The notes under the pieces: model-generated | Seen by the model: the letters and a program-made list of their open reading frames with translations, nothing else | What the model was told of the DNA's origin: nothing | Database searches by the model: none | In this document: positions 34,668-46,469 of the stretch, one piece after another | Numbering within the stretch: position 1 is the first letter of the stretch | Layout: every line of letters starts with the position of its first letter | Position numbers and translations under genes: made by a program | Assembly: GCA_024291935.2 (NCBI GenBank) | Contig: CM044316.1 | Span: 6,564,501-6,628,500 of the forward strand | DNA from: Okapia johnstoni | Taxonomy: Eukaryota; Chordata; Mammalia; Artiodactyla; Giraffidae | Direction of reading: 5' to 3' | DNA: 64,000 nt

Positions 34668-35357
34668 AGAAAACTAAGATCATGGCATCTGGTCCCATCA
34701 CTTCACGGGAAATAGATGGGGAAACAGTGGAAACAGCATCAGATTTTATTTTGGGGGGCTCCAAAATCACTGCTGATGGTGATTGCACCCATGAAATTAA
34801 AAGATTCTTACTCCTTGGAAGGAAAGTTATGACCAACCTAGATAGCATATTAAAAAGCAGAAACATTACTTTGCCAACAAAGGTCTGTCTAGTCAAGGCT
34901 AAGAGTTTTCCAGTAGTCACGTATGGATGTGAGAGTTGGACGGTGAAGAAAGCTGAGCACCTAAGAATTGATGCTTTTGAACTGTGGTGTTGGAGAAGAC
35001 TCTTGAGAGTCCCTTGGACTGCAAGGAGATCCAACCAGTCCATCCTAAAGGAGATCAGTCCTGGGTGTTCATTGGAAGGACTGATGTTGAAGCTGAAACT
35101 CCAATATTTTGGCCACCTCATGTGAAGAGTCGACTCATTGGAAAAGACCCTAATGCTGGGAAAGATTGAGGGCAGGAGGAGAAGGGGACGACAGAGGATG
35201 AGATGGCTGGATGGCATCACCGACTCAACGGACATGGATTAGGGTAGACTCCAGGAGTTGGTGATGGACAGGGAGGCCTGGCGTGCTGCGATTTATGGGG
35301 TCGCAAAGAGTCAGACACGACTGAGTGACTGAACTGAACAGAACTGAACTGAACCTG
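34668..35357 (+). mobile_element. BovB 3' fragment
   Basis: Forward, 5'-truncated BovB with a 147-residue open C-terminal frame at 34682-35125 (VKKAEHLRIDAFELWCWRRL), followed by the tail cagacacgactgagtgactg and gaactgaac repeats. Confidence 0.92.
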
Positions 35358-35608
35358 CTTATAGATAGACAGCACATTCTTAGGTATAGATAATGGGATA
35401 GAGTTCATTTCACTGGGAATAAATAAAAGATTATGATGAGAGAGACTATACAATAGGGGGAAACACTGGAGAAAAGTGAGTAGCTAGTATGCATCAAACT
35501 CCGATGAAGTGTGAAAATTTTACAGACCTGAATCATTACAAGAGTTCTATGGAGACAAATATTACTAAACCCCTCTCATCCATCCCAGTTCCATACCGCC
35601 AAACGCCA

Positions 35609-36570
35609 TCAGAAGCTTAGGGGACAGAAAGTTCTGTGCAAATTTCTCTTTATGGCATTCTTCAGCTCCTTATTCCTGAGACTGAAAATGATAGGGCTAA
35701 GAAAGGGGGTAAAGACTGTATAGATGGTGGTCATCAGAGTGTTACTGTCCACAGAATGGGGGCCTTTGAGCTTCAGATAGATGATGGAGGCAAAACCGTA
35801 GTGCACGACCACTATGGTGAGGTGGGAAACACAGGTGGAGAAGGTCTTGTGCCGGCCCTCAGTAGAGGAGATCCTCAAGATGGCAGCGACGATGAAGACA
35901 TAGGAGAGGAAGATGAGGAATAAGCACCCCAGCAGGGCTGTGACACAAACCAAGATTACAACCATGGTGACAGAGGCTATCTCCTTCCCACAGGCCAATT
36001 TCAAGAGGGAAAACACGTGGCAGACAAAATGGTGAATCTCATTAGACCCACAGAAGGTGAGATGAAAAACTATCAACGTCACCATCAACCCCACAACTGA
36101 GCCACAAGCCCAGCAACAGGACACAAGACGGGCACAGGCACATGTGCTCATGAGCATGTTGTAGCGCAAGGGGTGGCAGATGGCCACATAGCGGTCATAG
36201 CCCATGATCATGAGCAGGAAAGAGTGTGTGTAGCCAAACGTAAAGGAGAAGAACATCTGGCTTGCACAGGCCACAAACGTGATGGAGCGGTGGGTGGAGA
36301 GCATGTCAACCAACATTTGTGGGGTGATAGCAACAGTGAACAGAATCTCAGAGATGGAGAGGGCACATAGGAAGAGGTACATGGGGGTGTGGAGGCTGTG
36401 CTCCCTCCAGATGGTGGCCATGATGAGCAGGTTCCCCAGCAGCGTGAACAGGTACATCAGCAGGTAGAGCAGGAAGAAGGTGGGCAGGAGATGCTGAGGA
36501 AAGTTGGAGAAGCCAATGAGGATGAATTCAGACACTGTGCTATAGTTCTGACCAGACAAGGATGCTGCAT
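35609..36570 (-). CDS. OR10H-like: OR-3: OR10H-like olfactory receptor, terminal coding exon
   Basis: Intact odorant GPCR, 316 codons from the codon aligned with the family start (36559, here TTG) to the stop at 35609. Landmarks: N5-Y-S, GN at 42-43, PMYLFL at 59, Cys98, MGYDRYVAIC at 119-128, loop-2 cysteines at 170/180/190, SY at 219-220, KTFSTCVSHL at 238 and SPIIFSLRN in TM7. It is the most divergent of the four. In the second intracellular loop and TM4 it has STCACARLVSCCWACGS where the others read SPRDCA(R/S)LVSWCWAGG, adding cysteines and losing Pro-Arg-Asp. It also has TPQ for TPR after TM2 and PLSF at the C-terminus. No in-frame ATG upstream; exon begun at the acceptor (AG at 36572-36571). 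Divergent to OR-4. Either functionally shifted or under relaxed constraint. Confidence 0.94.
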
Positions 36571-36608
36571 CTGGGGAGATCAGAAACAGAGTGAAGGCAC
36601 AGTGATTA
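36571..36608 (-). promoter_or_regulatory. Predicted 3' splice site of OR-3
   Basis: The minus strand reads ctgtttctgatctccccag, with AG at 36572-36571. The branch-point-like gttttaat lies about 35 nt upstream inside the antisense MIR. The exon enters in phase 1, as in the other copies. Confidence 0.58.
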
Positions 36609-37020
36609 AAACAGAGGCTTTAACATAGATTAAATGGCAATTGAAGAGCTCTATACTATATATTGAAGGGTTTCTCAGCAGTAAAGAATTCACCTGCAAT
36701 GCAGGAGATGCAGGTTCAATACTGGGGTTGAAGAAGATCCCCTGGAGAAGAAATGGCAACCCATTCCTGCATTATTCCCTGGGAAATCGCATGGACAGAG
36801 GAACCTGGCAGGCTACAGTCCATGGGGTCGCAAGAGTGGGATATGACTTAGTGACTAAACCACCACCATCCTAAATATTCATTTGCTTAGCTTGTCTGGG
36901 TCTCACAATCTTCATCAGTAAGATGGAATAAATCATAATACTTCTTACCATTTAGTAGTGTGATAAAGATAAAATGAGATCCCGTACATTAAATGCTGAA
37001 GATATAGTTTGGCTTCTAAG
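36590..37020 (+). repeat. MIR 5' of OR-3, split by a Bov-tA
   Basis: The MIR begins gcacagtgattaaaacagag, is interrupted by a Bov-tA at 36663-36868, and continues with gtctgggtctcacaatcttc and atcagtaagatggaataaat. Confidence 0.7.
36663..36868 (+). mobile_element. Bov-tA SINE within the MIR
   Basis: Forward Bov-tA: ttctcagcagtaaagaattc, gatcccctggagaagaaatg, then gggatatgacttagtgacta. Its orientation relative to the receptor is opposite to that of the Bov-tA near OR-4, so the two are independent insertions. Confidence 0.9.
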
Positions 37021-37401
37021 TTTTTGTTAACAGGGATGAAAAGAAAAGATTCAGGTTTGTAATCAAGACAGACATAGCTGGTCAGGGTCATATTCTTTTG
37101 AATACTGTGCCTGTTCTCAAAAATATGTTTGGATCTTGGATATATAAATTTTCACTGAGAGTCTTTGCCTTTAATTGAGTAACCAATTCATATTTATTTT
37201 AATACTATTTTATTATACTCATTTCTGTCAACGTATCTCATATTTTATATTTACTCTTTTATAGGAACTGAAGAGAATGCTTGAAAATAAAAAGATGGAC
37301 AAATATATGCCAGGCAAATGTGCACCAAAGAGATGAGGAAACAGTCCTGAAAACAAAAACAAAACAAATTTAACAAAATAATAATTATAATATCTCTGTT
37401 G

Positions 37402-37620
37402 AAAGAAAGTGAAAGTGAAGTCGCTCAGTCGTGTCTGGCTCTTTGTGACCCCATGGACTGTAGTCTACCAGACTCCTCTATCCATGGGATTTTCCAGGCA
37501 AGAATACTGGAGTAGGTTGCCATTTCCTTTTCCAGGAGATCTTCCCAATCCAGGGATTGAATCCAGGTCTTCCACATTGTAGGCAGACACTTTACCGTCT
37601 GAGCCACCAGGCAAGTCTCT
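37402..37620 (-). mobile_element. Bov-tA SINE
   Basis: Reverse Bov-tA: plus-strand gtcgctcagtcgtgtctggc at the tail side, and ccgtctgagccaccaggcaa at the head side. Confidence 0.92.
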
Positions 37621-38411
37621 ATACCATATGCCAATAAAAGGAACCAGGTTCCCTGAAGAAATGGCCCGGGGCATGGAAGCAAGCTAGGACATCTCTGCAA
37701 CAGATCAATGGAACTTTCACTGAGCAGTTGTTTATGTTAAAGTATGCTGGAACCAGATTGAAAATGTGTCCACTGGAATAGTGAGCATCAGAAAGATTGA
37801 TCATATGCAGAGGATGAAGGAACAAGCTAAATGACACCATGAAGAAACAATCAAAAAATCCAGAACCCTGACATGTTCCACAGAACAATTGGTCTGGTCT
37901 CATCAATAAGCCAGGGTCATTAAATTCAAGGGACATAACAATCATATGCAATATAGGGTAGTAGATTACATGCTAATTTACATAAGATATTTGTAAGTTT
38001 TTAAGGAATTAGAGAAGACTTTTATTATGGCATGAACGAATGATGGGTTATGAATAACATCAAGGGATTATTCTTAATCTAGTTGTCCATTTTTAACTGT
38101 GATGTTGTTGTAAAAAGGCTGTGAAGGAAAATATTACTAGTTTAAAAGCACACGGAAGTGGAAAATTTATGCACATAGGAAGTTTCAAAGGGAAATATTT
38201 TATGAAAGTTAAAAGAACATTGTAGCGACCTTTATATATATAATTAACCTATATAATGATATACTGGTTGAATATTAGGAATAAATATTCAAAATAACTT
38301 CAGTGAAATAGTTATAAAGTCAATGCTAGATAGATTTTTAAATTAAAGTGGGAAATTTTAACAGAGTTCTGAAATGAAATGCAATTTGGAAGTTATTAAA
38401 TGAAATTGATA
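37621..38411 (+). other. Unit C interval, no gene recognised
   Basis: Homologous to unit B 10130-10540 and, reversed, unit D 56390-56800 (aaagtatgctggaaccagat; agctaaatgacaccatgaag). AT-rich, with no conserved frame. Confidence 0.6.
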
Positions 38412-39113
38412 AGAGTTAAAGGGGAGAGAGAAAAAGCTGGTTTGAAACTCAACAGTAATAAAACTGAGGTCATGGCATCCAGTCCCATCACTTCATGGCA
38501 AAAGAAGGGGAAAAAGCAGAAGCAGTGACCGATTTTATTTTCTTGGGCTCCAAAATCACTGTGGATGGTGACTTCAGCCTTTGCTTGCTACTTGAAAAGA
38601 AAGCTATGACAGACTTAGCCAGTGTATTTAACAGCAGAGACATCCCTTTTCTGGCAAAAGTCCGTATAGTCAAAACTATGATTTTTCCAGTAGTCATATA
38701 CGAATGTGAAAATTGAACCATAAAGAAAGCTGAGAGCTGAAAAATTGATGCTTTTGAATTGTGGTGTTGGAGACGACTCTTGAGAGTCCCTTGGATTGCA
38801 AGATCAAACTAGTCAGTCCTAAAGAAAATCAACCCTCAATACTCATTGGAAAGACTGTTGCTGAAGCTCCAATACTTTGGCCACCTGATGCAAGCAGCCG
38901 ACTCATTGGAAAATACCCTCATGCTGGGAAAGATTGAAGGCAAAAGGAGAAGGGAGTTGCAGAGAGTGAGATGGTTAGATAGCGTCACCAACTCTATGGA
39001 CATGAATCTGAGCTAACACTGGGAGATAATGGAGGACAGAGGAGCCTGGCATGTTGCAGTCAATGGAGTCACAGAGTCAGACACAACTTAGTGAATGAAC
39101 AGCAACAACAATT
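38412..39113 (+). mobile_element. BovB 3' fragment, strongly decayed
   Basis: Forward BovB C-terminal region in broken frames (gtcatggcatccagtcccat, gtggtgttggagacgactct), ending acacaacttagtgaatgaac. More diverged than the other BovB copies. Confidence 0.85.
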
Positions 39114-39222
39114 CCAATGGATTAATAACATTCAGATGTTAGTTCCTGGTAATAGGTAGGCTGTGTACTGAGGTTAAATATTTCTTTCATGCACATAGAG
39201 GACTTTAATAAAATTTTACCTA

Positions 39223-39566
39223 TCAGAGTCCCTTGGACAGCAAGGAGATCAAACCAGTCAATACTAAAGGAAATCAGTCCTGAATATTCATTTGAAGGAC
39301 TGATGCTGAAGCTGAAGCTCCAATACTTTGGCTACCTGATGTGAAGAACTGACTCCCTGGAAAAGGCCCTGATGCTGGGAAAGGTTGAAGGCAGGAGGAG
39401 AAGGGGACGACAGAGGATGAGATGGTTGGATGGCATCACCAACTCAATGGACATGAGTTTGAGCAAGCTCTGGGAGTTGGTGACAGACAGGGAAGCCTGT
39501 CGTGGTGCAGTCCATGAGGTCGCAAAGAGTCGGACGTGGCTGAGTGACTGAACTGACTGACCTTGT
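39223..39566 (+). mobile_element. BovB 3' fragment
   Basis: Forward BovB tail starting agtcccttggacagcaagga and ending cggacgtggctgagtgactg. Strongly 5'-truncated. Confidence 0.9.
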
Positions 39567-39699
39567 TTTAGGACATAGAGAAATCCTCCACCCATTTCAA
39601 AGTACAAATAATATGTAGATTATAATACACTAAAATTGGAAATCAATAGAGAAAGGATAGCCTTCCAAATACCATGAGTTAGATCTGTTAAGCAATCTT

Positions 39700-40870
39700 T
39701 TGTGTCAATATTAAATTGAATGCACATTTTAAAACGGATTTAGAAGAAACATTATCCAGAAAATCATACTTGATACAACCCAAGTTGGGTGAAAGATTAA
39801 CAAGATAAAGCCAAGGAGAAAATGCCAATGAAAAGCATAAAATTAAAATCAGAAATAACTATAGAAATAATTTACATATTAAAATGAATGAAATAGTAAT
39901 AAAATATAAGAAATGGAATGAATTCTCGGAGACACATAAAGTTGCAAAACCAGCATGAGAAAGAAACAGAAACCATTTCAAAAAAGTTTTAAAGAAGTTG
40001 AAATGGTTAGAGACCATCCCTTCCTGTGATTCATTAGACCCAGTGGGTTTACAAGTGAGTGCTCATAAACCTTTAAGGAACAACTGATTAAATCTTATAC
40101 ATGCTCTTCACATAAAAGGGGAAAGAAGGGAAAAATCTGAAATCTGCTAAGCTGATTTCATCATTCTAAATTCTAAAACCAGGTAAACTGTTGTAAGAAA
40201 CAGTTATGGGCCCACTTTACCTATCCAAGCAAATTTTAAAATCCATTGCAGGACATCACCTAATCAGATGAAATGATGTGCAAAAATTAGTAAATTATGG
40301 TCAAGTGGTGTTGGTTTATCCCATGAATGGCAAGATGGTGTAGCATCATGTGATTCATCACATAAAGAAACTAAAAGAGAAAAATGATAAAATTCTTTTG
40401 ATCAAGGGAGGTGTACATTTTCTAATATTCAACTCCAATTTATGATTTTTTTAATTTGTATACAACTGATGTAACACTGCATGAGGTTTAGGTTACAACA
40501 TAAAGTTTTGATATAGATATGTCGACTTTTGATTTTTTTTACAAACTTGTTTACAACATGAAATTGAAGGGGACTTAGCTAGATAAAGAATACACACTAG
40601 AAAACAAACGAATAATATATAAGTGGGACTTTAACATGCACTATTTTATAATCAGAAAGAAGGCAAGGCTACTCACTGTTTCTGTTGTTCTTCGACATGG
40701 AATTGAAAGTCATGAATGGTGCTACAAGGAAAGAAAAAGAAAGAAGATACATAAGGATAGGAAGGGATGTGACCTGATCATCTATCCAGAAAAGATAAAA
40801 GAACCAAGGTGTAATATGTTAGAATATAAGAGGGCACAATGCTGCAAAAAGCAAGATCAACTTCAAAAGA
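39700..40870 (+). mobile_element. Ancient L1 ORF2 relic (unit C copy)
   Basis: Homologous to 4080-5560 of unit A: ccagtgggtttacaagtgag, ggcaaggctactcactgttt and tcgacatggaattgaaagtc. No frame retained. Confidence 0.55.
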
Positions 40871-40969
40871 TATAGTATGTATCAAAGTATTACACCAGCA
40901 AAAATCATTCAAAATATAGAATTTAAGTTAAAATTAAGATAAACTCTCAGTAGTGACACAAACTGTAAA

Positions 40970-41335
40970 CAACCATTTTTGGTCTCAGGATCCTTTTACA
41001 CTCAAAAATTACTGAGGTCCTTGAAGGGCTTTTATTTGGGTGAGTTGTAACTATCAATTTTTATCATACTAGAAACTAAAACAGACAATCTTTAAAAATA
41101 TTTAGCTATTAGTAAATTTAAAAGAACAATAATAAACTTGATACATGTTAATATAAACAACATATGTATACAAGAGTAACTATATTTTCAAAATACATTT
41201 ATTGAGAAGAGTGGCCTGGTTTTACACTCTGGCAAATATACCTAAGGCCTGCCTTGTAGGACACAGCTTGATGCTCACATCTGCTTCTTTATTTAGTCTG
41301 TGGTTATATACTGTTTTACCAGCTGAGCCACAAGG
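40970..41335 (+). other. Unit C interval, DNA-transposon-like relic
   Basis: ggtctcaggatccttttaca and gagttgtaactatcaatttt match unit A 5740-6180. No gene. Confidence 0.45.
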
Positions 41336-41919
41336 GAAACCACTGCAGATGGTGATTGCAGCCATGAAATTAAAAGACGCTCACTCCTTGGAAGGAAAGT
41401 TATGACCGACCTAGACAGCACATTAAAAAGCAAAGACCTTTGTCAACAAAGGTCCGTCTAGTCAAGGCTATGGTTTTTCCAGTGGTCATGTATGGATGTG
41501 AGAGTTGGGCTATAAAGAAAGGTGAGCATTGAAGAATTGATGCTTTTGAACTGTGGTGTTGGAGAAGACTCTGAAGAGTCCCTTGGACTGCAAGGAGATC
41601 CAACTAGCCCATCCTAAAGGAGATCAGTCCTGGGTGTTCATTGGTAGGACTGATGTTGAAGCTGAAACTCCAATACTTTGGCCACCTGATGCGAAGAGCT
41701 GACTCATTTGAAAAGACCCTGGTGCTGGGAAAGATTGAGGGCAGGAGGAGAAGGGGATGACAGAGGATGAGATGTTTCGATGGCATCAGCGACTCAACGG
41801 ACATGAATTTGAGTAAACTCCAAGAGTTGGTGACAGACAGGGAGGCCTGGTGTGCTGCTTTTCATGAGATTGCAAAGAGTCAGACATGACTGAATGAGTG
41901 AACTGAACTGAACTGAGAG
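41336..41919 (+). mobile_element. BovB 3' fragment
   Basis: Forward BovB C-terminal region and tail (gcagatggtgattgcagcca to agacatgactgaatgagtga). It directly abuts the next BovB. Confidence 0.9.
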
Positions 41920-43645
41920 ATCTCTTCAAGAAAATTAGAGATATCAAGGGAATATTTCATGCAAAGATGGGCTCAATAAAGGACAGAAATGGTATGGACC
42001 TAACAGAAACAGAAGATATTAAGAAGTGGCAAGAATACACAGAAGAGCTGTACAAAAAAGATCTTCACGGCCCAGATAATCACAATGGTGTGATCATTCA
42101 CCTAGAGCCAGACATCCTAGAATGCAAAGTCAAGTGGGACTTAGGAAGCACCACTGTGAACAAAGCTAGTGGAGGTGATGGAATTCTAGCTGAGCTATTT
42201 CAAATCCTAAAACATGATGCTGTGAAAGTGCTGCACTCAATATGCCAGCAAATTTGGAAAACTCAGCAGTGGCCACAGGACTGGAAAAGGTCAGTTTTCA
42301 TTCCAATTCCTAAGAAAGGCAATGCCAAAGAATGCTCAAACTACCTGCCACACAATTGCACTTACCTCACAGGTTAGCAAAGTAATGCTCAAAATTCTCC
42401 AAGCCAAGCTTCAACAGTATGTGAACTGTGAGCTTCCAGATGTTCAAGCTGAATTTAGAAAAGGCAGAGGAACCAGAGATCAAATTGCCAACATCCGTTG
42501 GATCACCAAAAAAGCAAGAGAGTTCCAGAAAAACATCTATTTCTGCTTTATTGACTATGCCAAAGCCTTTGATTGTGTGTACCACAACAAACTGTGGGAA
42601 ATTCTGAAAGATATGGGAATACCAGACAACCTGACCTACCTCTTTAGAAATCTGTATGCAGGTCAGGAAGCAGCAGTTAGAACTGGACATGGAACAACAG
42701 ACTGGTTCCAAATAGGAAAAGGAGTATGTCAAGGCTGTATATTGTCACCCTGCTTATTTAACTTATATGCAGAGTACATCATGAGAAATGCTGGACTGGA
42801 TGAAGCACAAGCTGGAATGAAGATTGCTGGGAGAAATATCAGTAACCTCAGATATGCAGATGACACCACATTTATGGCAGAAAGCAAAGAAGAACTAAAG
42901 AGCCTCTTGTTGAAAGTGAAAGAGGAGAGTGAAAAAGTTGGCTTAAAGCTCAACATTCAGAGAACTAAGATCATAGCATCTGGTCCCATCACTTCATGGC
43001 AAATAGATGGGGAAACAATGGAAACAGTGACAGACTTTGTGTTTTCAGCTCCAAAATTACTGCAGATGGTGACTGCAGCCATGAAATTAAAAGACACTTG
43101 CTCATTGGAAGAAAAGTTATGACCAACCTAGGCAACATATTAAAAGCAGAGACATTACATTGCCAACAAAGGTCCGTCTAGTCAAAGCTATGGTTTTTCC
43201 AGTAGTCATGTACGAATGTGAGAGTTGATCTATAAAAAGAGCTGAGCACCGAAGAATTGATGCTTTTGAACTGTTGTGTAGGAGAAGACTCTTGAGAGTT
43301 CCTTGGACAGCAAGGAGATCCAATCAATCCATCCTAAAGGAAATCAGTCCTGAATATTCACTGGAAGGACTAATGCTGAAGCTGGAACTCCAAGTACTTT
43401 GGCCACCTGATGCGAAGAACTGACTGATTTGAAAAGACCCTGATACTGGGAAAGATTGAAGCTGGGAGGAGAAGGGGACGACAGTGGATGAGATGGTTGG
43501 ATGGCATCACCGACTCAATGGACATAAGTTTGAACAAGCTCCGGGAGCTGGCGATGGACAGGGAAGCCTGGCGTGCTGCCATCCATGGGGTTGCAAAGAG
43601 TCAGACACGACTGAGTGACTGAATTGAACTGAATCTCACTAGGGC
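41920..43645 (+). mobile_element. BovB LINE, 5'-truncated, RT domain retained
   Basis: Forward BovB of about 1.7 kb, starting before the RT domain and ending in the tail (agacacgactgagtgactga). The best-preserved BovB RT in the window: FIDYAKAFDCV, QGCILSPCLFNLY and the catalytic YADD box at about 42855-42866. A frameshift near 42345-42380 breaks it before the RT and further disruptions follow after 43020, so it is inactive. It abuts another BovB 3' end, either a second insertion at the same A-rich tail or a tandem arrangement. Confidence 0.92.
42322..43122 (+). pseudogene. BovB reverse-transcriptase domain fragment
   Basis: A 266-residue open frame covering the RT domain: GRGTRDQIANIRWI, FIDYAKAFDCVYHNKLW, QGCILSPCLFNLYAEYIM, then LRYADDTTFMAES with the catalytic aspartates. 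It is separated by frameshifts from the upstream and downstream BovB coding sequence. Confidence 0.9.
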
Positions 43646-44657
43646 TTTGCCTCTAAGTATTCTTGACTGTAGGAGTCAACCTGGACACAGAATCACCAGG
43701 ACAAAGAGAAACTTTTTTGAAGTGAGGATCATCTTTGGAGTGAGGAAGACTACAGTTTAACCGGGAAAGGAAAGGCAAAAATGCACCCACTCAGGAAACA
43801 AGACTCTGGCATCAACATCCTTCTGGGCTTCATTTCTCCCTCAAGCATTCCTGTCCCCACTAAGTAGTTCTGGATTTTTCTGTTTCCTCTGCATCCATAC
43901 GGCTCCATCTCCTCTCTCCTGGACCACAGCCCCAGGCTCCACCCGTGCCTCCTCCTCTGTTCCCACTGCACTCTGGCTTCCAGAGAAATTTTCTGAAACA
44001 CACACAAGGTATGCAGTCATCAGACCCAGGGTTCAAACCCCAGCTCTCACTGTGTGTCTTTGAGAAGGAATGTTCCAGCTCTGAGCCACGCTGCCACAAT
44101 GGAAAATGAAAGTACACAGAGAACTACCTTCAGAGATCCATGAGGATTCATATAAGGGCTTAGGGTTTACCAAATAAATGTAGTTATCACTGACTTTGAG
44201 CTTGCATTTCTGATCTGGTTTGCGATCATCCTTCTGTACCTAATGGTACCGATTGGCCCCAATTTAAATGCATGGTCTCTGAGCCCCATGGAGCACTTAG
44301 AACCTCTGTTAATCACACAATGCAGTTCCCCCAGGAGTCTGATTGAACCCCCACTCTCTTTTCCACCTCTACATCATTGTTATAGTCCACCTCCCCATTT
44401 CCCACTTGGTGGAAAGGTCATGATTCTTGAGGCTGGGGCTCTCCCAACTCCTATGACAGGTGCACTGAATTCTGTCTCTCTGGTCTCTGAGGAGTGCTCA
44501 CACAGAGGTGCTTAGCATACATCACACACACATCACACACACTTCACAGCTCATGCCTCTGTCTCCCCTGAAGCCTCCTTTCCAGATTAGCAGGGGCCAC
44601 TTTGAGCCAGACCATGATAGAGCAGCAAAGACAAAACATACATAGAACAAGATTTCT
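43646..44657 (+). other. Unit C interval with a MIR; no gene recognised
   Basis: About 44000-44195 looks like a MIR (cagacccagggttcaaaccc, tgaggattcatataagggct). The 44417-44657 part has a second copy at 51245-51486 in unit D, in an unexpected orientation. Small frames on the minus strand at 43750-44117 have no recognisable domain. Confidence 0.55.
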
Positions 44658-44860
44658 CAGCTTCAGTACTCATGATATTTGAGGCCAGATTATTCTTTGG
44701 CTGTCCTTTTCGCAGTTTAATATTCAGCAGAGACCTTAGGTTCAACCTACCAGATGCCATTGGCATCCCCTTCTCAACATATATTTTGAACAACCAAAAA
44801 AATTCCTGATATGTCCAAATGTCCACTGTCAGGTAGCATCACCTTGGGCTGAAAACCACT
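44658..44860 (-). repeat. MER5A-like relic (hAT-Charlie MITE)
   Basis: Plus-strand text agattattctttggctgtcc, ctaccagatgccattggcat and aaaaccactgacc matches a MER5A element. The unit D copy (52390-52616) is its inverted counterpart. Confidence 0.65.
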
Positions 44861-44861
44861 G

Positions 44862-45800
44862 ACCTAAAAGCCACAAAGGGCACCTAGGTTAAGCAAGAAC
44901 TAGGGATACAGATGGCAGACTGAGAAGATCTCCAACAGCCTCCCAGAAAATAAGATCCTCTCTATAACCCTTATTCCCAGCTCTGACCTCATGCCCAGGC
45001 TAGGTAGCACCATCCACATCTGTAGGATTCTTCCTTCCTACCCTCTCCCTCTTGATCCCCCTTTGCCTGGGCTGTCTCTCCCAAGAAATGCCAGCAGAGG
45101 AGGACAGAAGAAGGTCTCCTTCTTGTTGCTGACAGCAGTATCCACAGGCAGACATGGAGTCAGATCTAAGGGCTCCTGGAACTAATAGGGTGCTTTATCC
45201 CTGCCACAGATTCCAACAGGCTGTTCCCAAGAGTTTCTCCATGAACCGACTTGAAACAGCTGTCCTCTGGGTCTGGAGAGGCCAGGAGGGACCTCAGGAG
45301 GTCTGCTGGGATCTTCAGTCTCTACCTGCTCCTCCAACTATCCACACACAACGGGACTCCCTGTTGCCTCTCTCTACCCAGAGAAGCTGCAGTCCGTACC
45401 AAAGGCTGAGGAGCACTTTGTCTTGGGGGATGCAAGACTGGACACAGATGCCCAAACCCCTCAGGGTCAAGTCAGAGGGAAGGCAGGAGCTAAAAGGGCA
45501 CAGAGTGAGAATCTAGGGCTATGCTCCCCTGTGTAAGGGAAGTAGGAAGGCTTCCCAGAATACAGGTGATTTGGAGAATGCTTTCTCTGGAGTATTATAA
45601 GTGCTCAGCGTCTTCTAACCAAACTGGAAAGCCTTACCTCTCTTCTCAATCAAGTCCTATACAAACCCTCTTGCCCTGTTGATGTAAAGCAGAAAATGTG
45701 ACATTAGCATATGCCTCCCTTTGATACAATATAAATGTCTGATCTTTTGATATTTGTCTCCCATTCCTGACACTCAGCCTATAAAACTCCTAGTATCTTA
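44862..45800 (+). repeat. Distal block of unit C, no gene recognised
   Basis: Homologous to 6240-7400 and 19850-20715, and to the reverse complement of 51640-52390 (tgcctgggctgtctctccca; gacagcagtatccacaggca). The 120-codon frame at 45154-45516 is not preserved in the other copies. Confidence 0.7.
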
Positions 45801-45806
45801 GGATTG

Positions 45807-46024
45807 GGGCTTCCCAGGTGGTGCGAGTGGTAAAGAACCCACCTGCCAATGCAGGAAATGTAAGAGACACGGGTTTGATTCCTGGGTTGGGAAGATCCCC
45901 TGGAAGAGAATATGGCAACCCACTCTAGTATTCTTGCTTGGAGAACCCCATGGGCAGAGGAGCCTGGCTCCTTTGGCTGCAGTCCATAAGGTCGCAAAGA
46001 GTCAGACACAACTGAAGTGAATTA

Positions 46025-46025
<1 letters not shown>
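45807..46025 (+). mobile_element. Bov-tA SINE
   Basis: Forward Bov-tA: ggggcttcccaggtggtgcg, attcttgcttggagaacccc, agagtcagacacaactgaag. Followed by a (CA)n run. Confidence 0.92.
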
Positions 46026-46026
<1 letters not shown>

Positions 46027-46070
<44 letters not shown>

Positions 46071-46071
46071 C
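46027..46071 (+). repeat. (CA)n microsatellite
   Basis: About 21 uninterrupted CA units at the tail of the Bov-tA at 45807-46025. Likely polymorphic in length. Confidence 0.95.
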
Positions 46072-46469
46072 TTAGGATTGGTAAGAGTGTCTTTTTTATG
46101 CTGAGATAACTAGAAGCTGGGGGTCTAGACAGCTTCAGGGTGGGGGCTGGTCTCCAGAAAGACTAAACATGATAAGGGGGTGAAGCTGTCTGCCCTACCC
46201 CTTAAACATCCAGTGAGAGGGGAGGGGCTCTAGATTAAGGTAAGCACCAATGGCCAATGATTTAATTAATCATGGCTCTGTGATGAAGCCTTTATAAATA
46301 CTCCCCAAACAACAGGATTGGGAGAGTTTCTAAGTTGGTGACTATATGGAGGTGCTGGTAGAGTGATGTATCCAGAGAAGGATGGATGTTCCTTGTACCT
46401 TCCCCCACACCTTTCCCTATGGATCCCTTCTATTGTGCTGTTTCTGAGTCATGTCTTTTATAATAAAAA

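Noticed and set aside
34682..35125. 147-codon frame as a host gene
   Set aside because: BovB C-terminal coding sequence (RIDAFELWCWRRL motif) in a 5'-truncated LINE.
43750..44117. Two 85-codon minus-strand frames in unit C
   Set aside because: Overlapping frames over MIR-containing DNA with no conserved domain and no support from other units.
46027..46071. Regulatory or CRISPR-like repeat
   Set aside because: Simple (CA)n at a SINE tail; the organism is a mammal.
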